16,405 nucleotides of DNA, from positions 10,362-26,766 of the forward strand of contig BQKZ01007849.1 in the NCBI GenBank assembly GCA_036244855.1, read 5' to 3'. Positions 16,262 through 16,405 of this stretch are shown here, one piece after another (within the stretch, counting starts at the first letter, position 1; each line of letters starts with the position of its first letter). Made by a program: the position numbers and the translations under genes. The notes below the pieces were generated by a model. The model was given only the letters and a program-made list of their open reading frames with translations, was not told the origin of the DNA and ran no database searches. This stretch comes from Temnopleurus reevesii (taxonomy: Eukaryota; Echinodermata; Echinoidea; Temnopleuroida; Temnopleuridae).

Positions 16262-16405
16262 TGAAATTTATTAATATAACTATGTTGTTATTACTATCAA
16301 TATTATATTAATTACTTCGATTATTATCATTAATATTATCATTATTATTATTATTATTTTCATTATTATTACTATTGTTATCACTATCATTATTATAACT
16401 ATTAT
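16262..16405. repeat. ATT-rich microsatellite region in DCST intron at right edge
   Basis: attatt, attatc and attact trinucleotide units run to the window end, densest from about 16320. This is intron upstream of exon A. Confidence 0.85.

Noticed and set aside
1..16405. tRNA, rRNA, virus or prokaryotic operon signals
   Set aside because: Looked for and not seen; all supported coding sequence is spliced animal-type.

Overview
This is a fragment of an animal nuclear genome. The genes are split into short exons by GT-AG introns, the DNA is AT-rich, and there are many small foldback transposons, microsatellites and a one-base assembly ambiguity (N at 3634). Neither gene has a bacterial relative in this architecture. 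The protein types and intron style suggest a marine deuterostome invertebrate, with an echinoderm such as a sea urchin most likely. That assignment is inference, not something the sequence proves.

Two genes face each other tail to tail, and both have their 5' ends outside the window. On the + strand (839-5369), eight exons encode the last 315 residues of a receptor-type guanylate cyclase: the end of the kinase-homology domain, the dimerising signalling helix and the whole cyclase domain. On the - strand (from 16257 down to 9225, or alternatively 8103), eight exons encode the last 515 residues of a DC-STAMP-domain protein of the DCST1/DCST2/sneaky type. It has membrane helices, the DC-STAMP domain, a RING-like zinc module and a long acidic Tyr/Asp tail with YNVD repeats. 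All splice phases agree, so each chain reads through without a frameshift.

Layout: 1-180 transposon-like end; 222-838 four decayed tandem copies of the front of the first cyclase exon; 839-5369 cyclase exons, with a foldback element in intron 2; 5370 to about 6345 probable 3'UTR, with a small foldback element; 7224-7742 cluster of three MITE-like elements, one abutting or nested in another; 7743-9970 tandem duplication of the DCST terminal exon, with MITEs at the borders; 10371-16257 remaining DCST exons; 16258-16405 ATT-rich intron.

The unusual theme is exon-scale tandem duplication. It occurs at least four times: partial kinase-homology exons, partial copies of a DC-STAMP exon, three intact extra copies of a transmembrane exon (15351-15977), and a duplicated terminal exon. 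The transmembrane cassettes are the best candidate for something new. All three are open, are multiples of three, differ mainly at silent sites in the most diverged copy, and are phase-compatible only as additions after the parent exon. If spliced in, each would add a membrane helix upstream of the DC-STAMP and RING-like half.

No biochemical link between the two genes is shown by the sequence. Relatives of both families are known to act in gametes: receptor guanylate cyclases in echinoderm sperm chemotaxis, and DCST1/2 in sperm-egg fusion.
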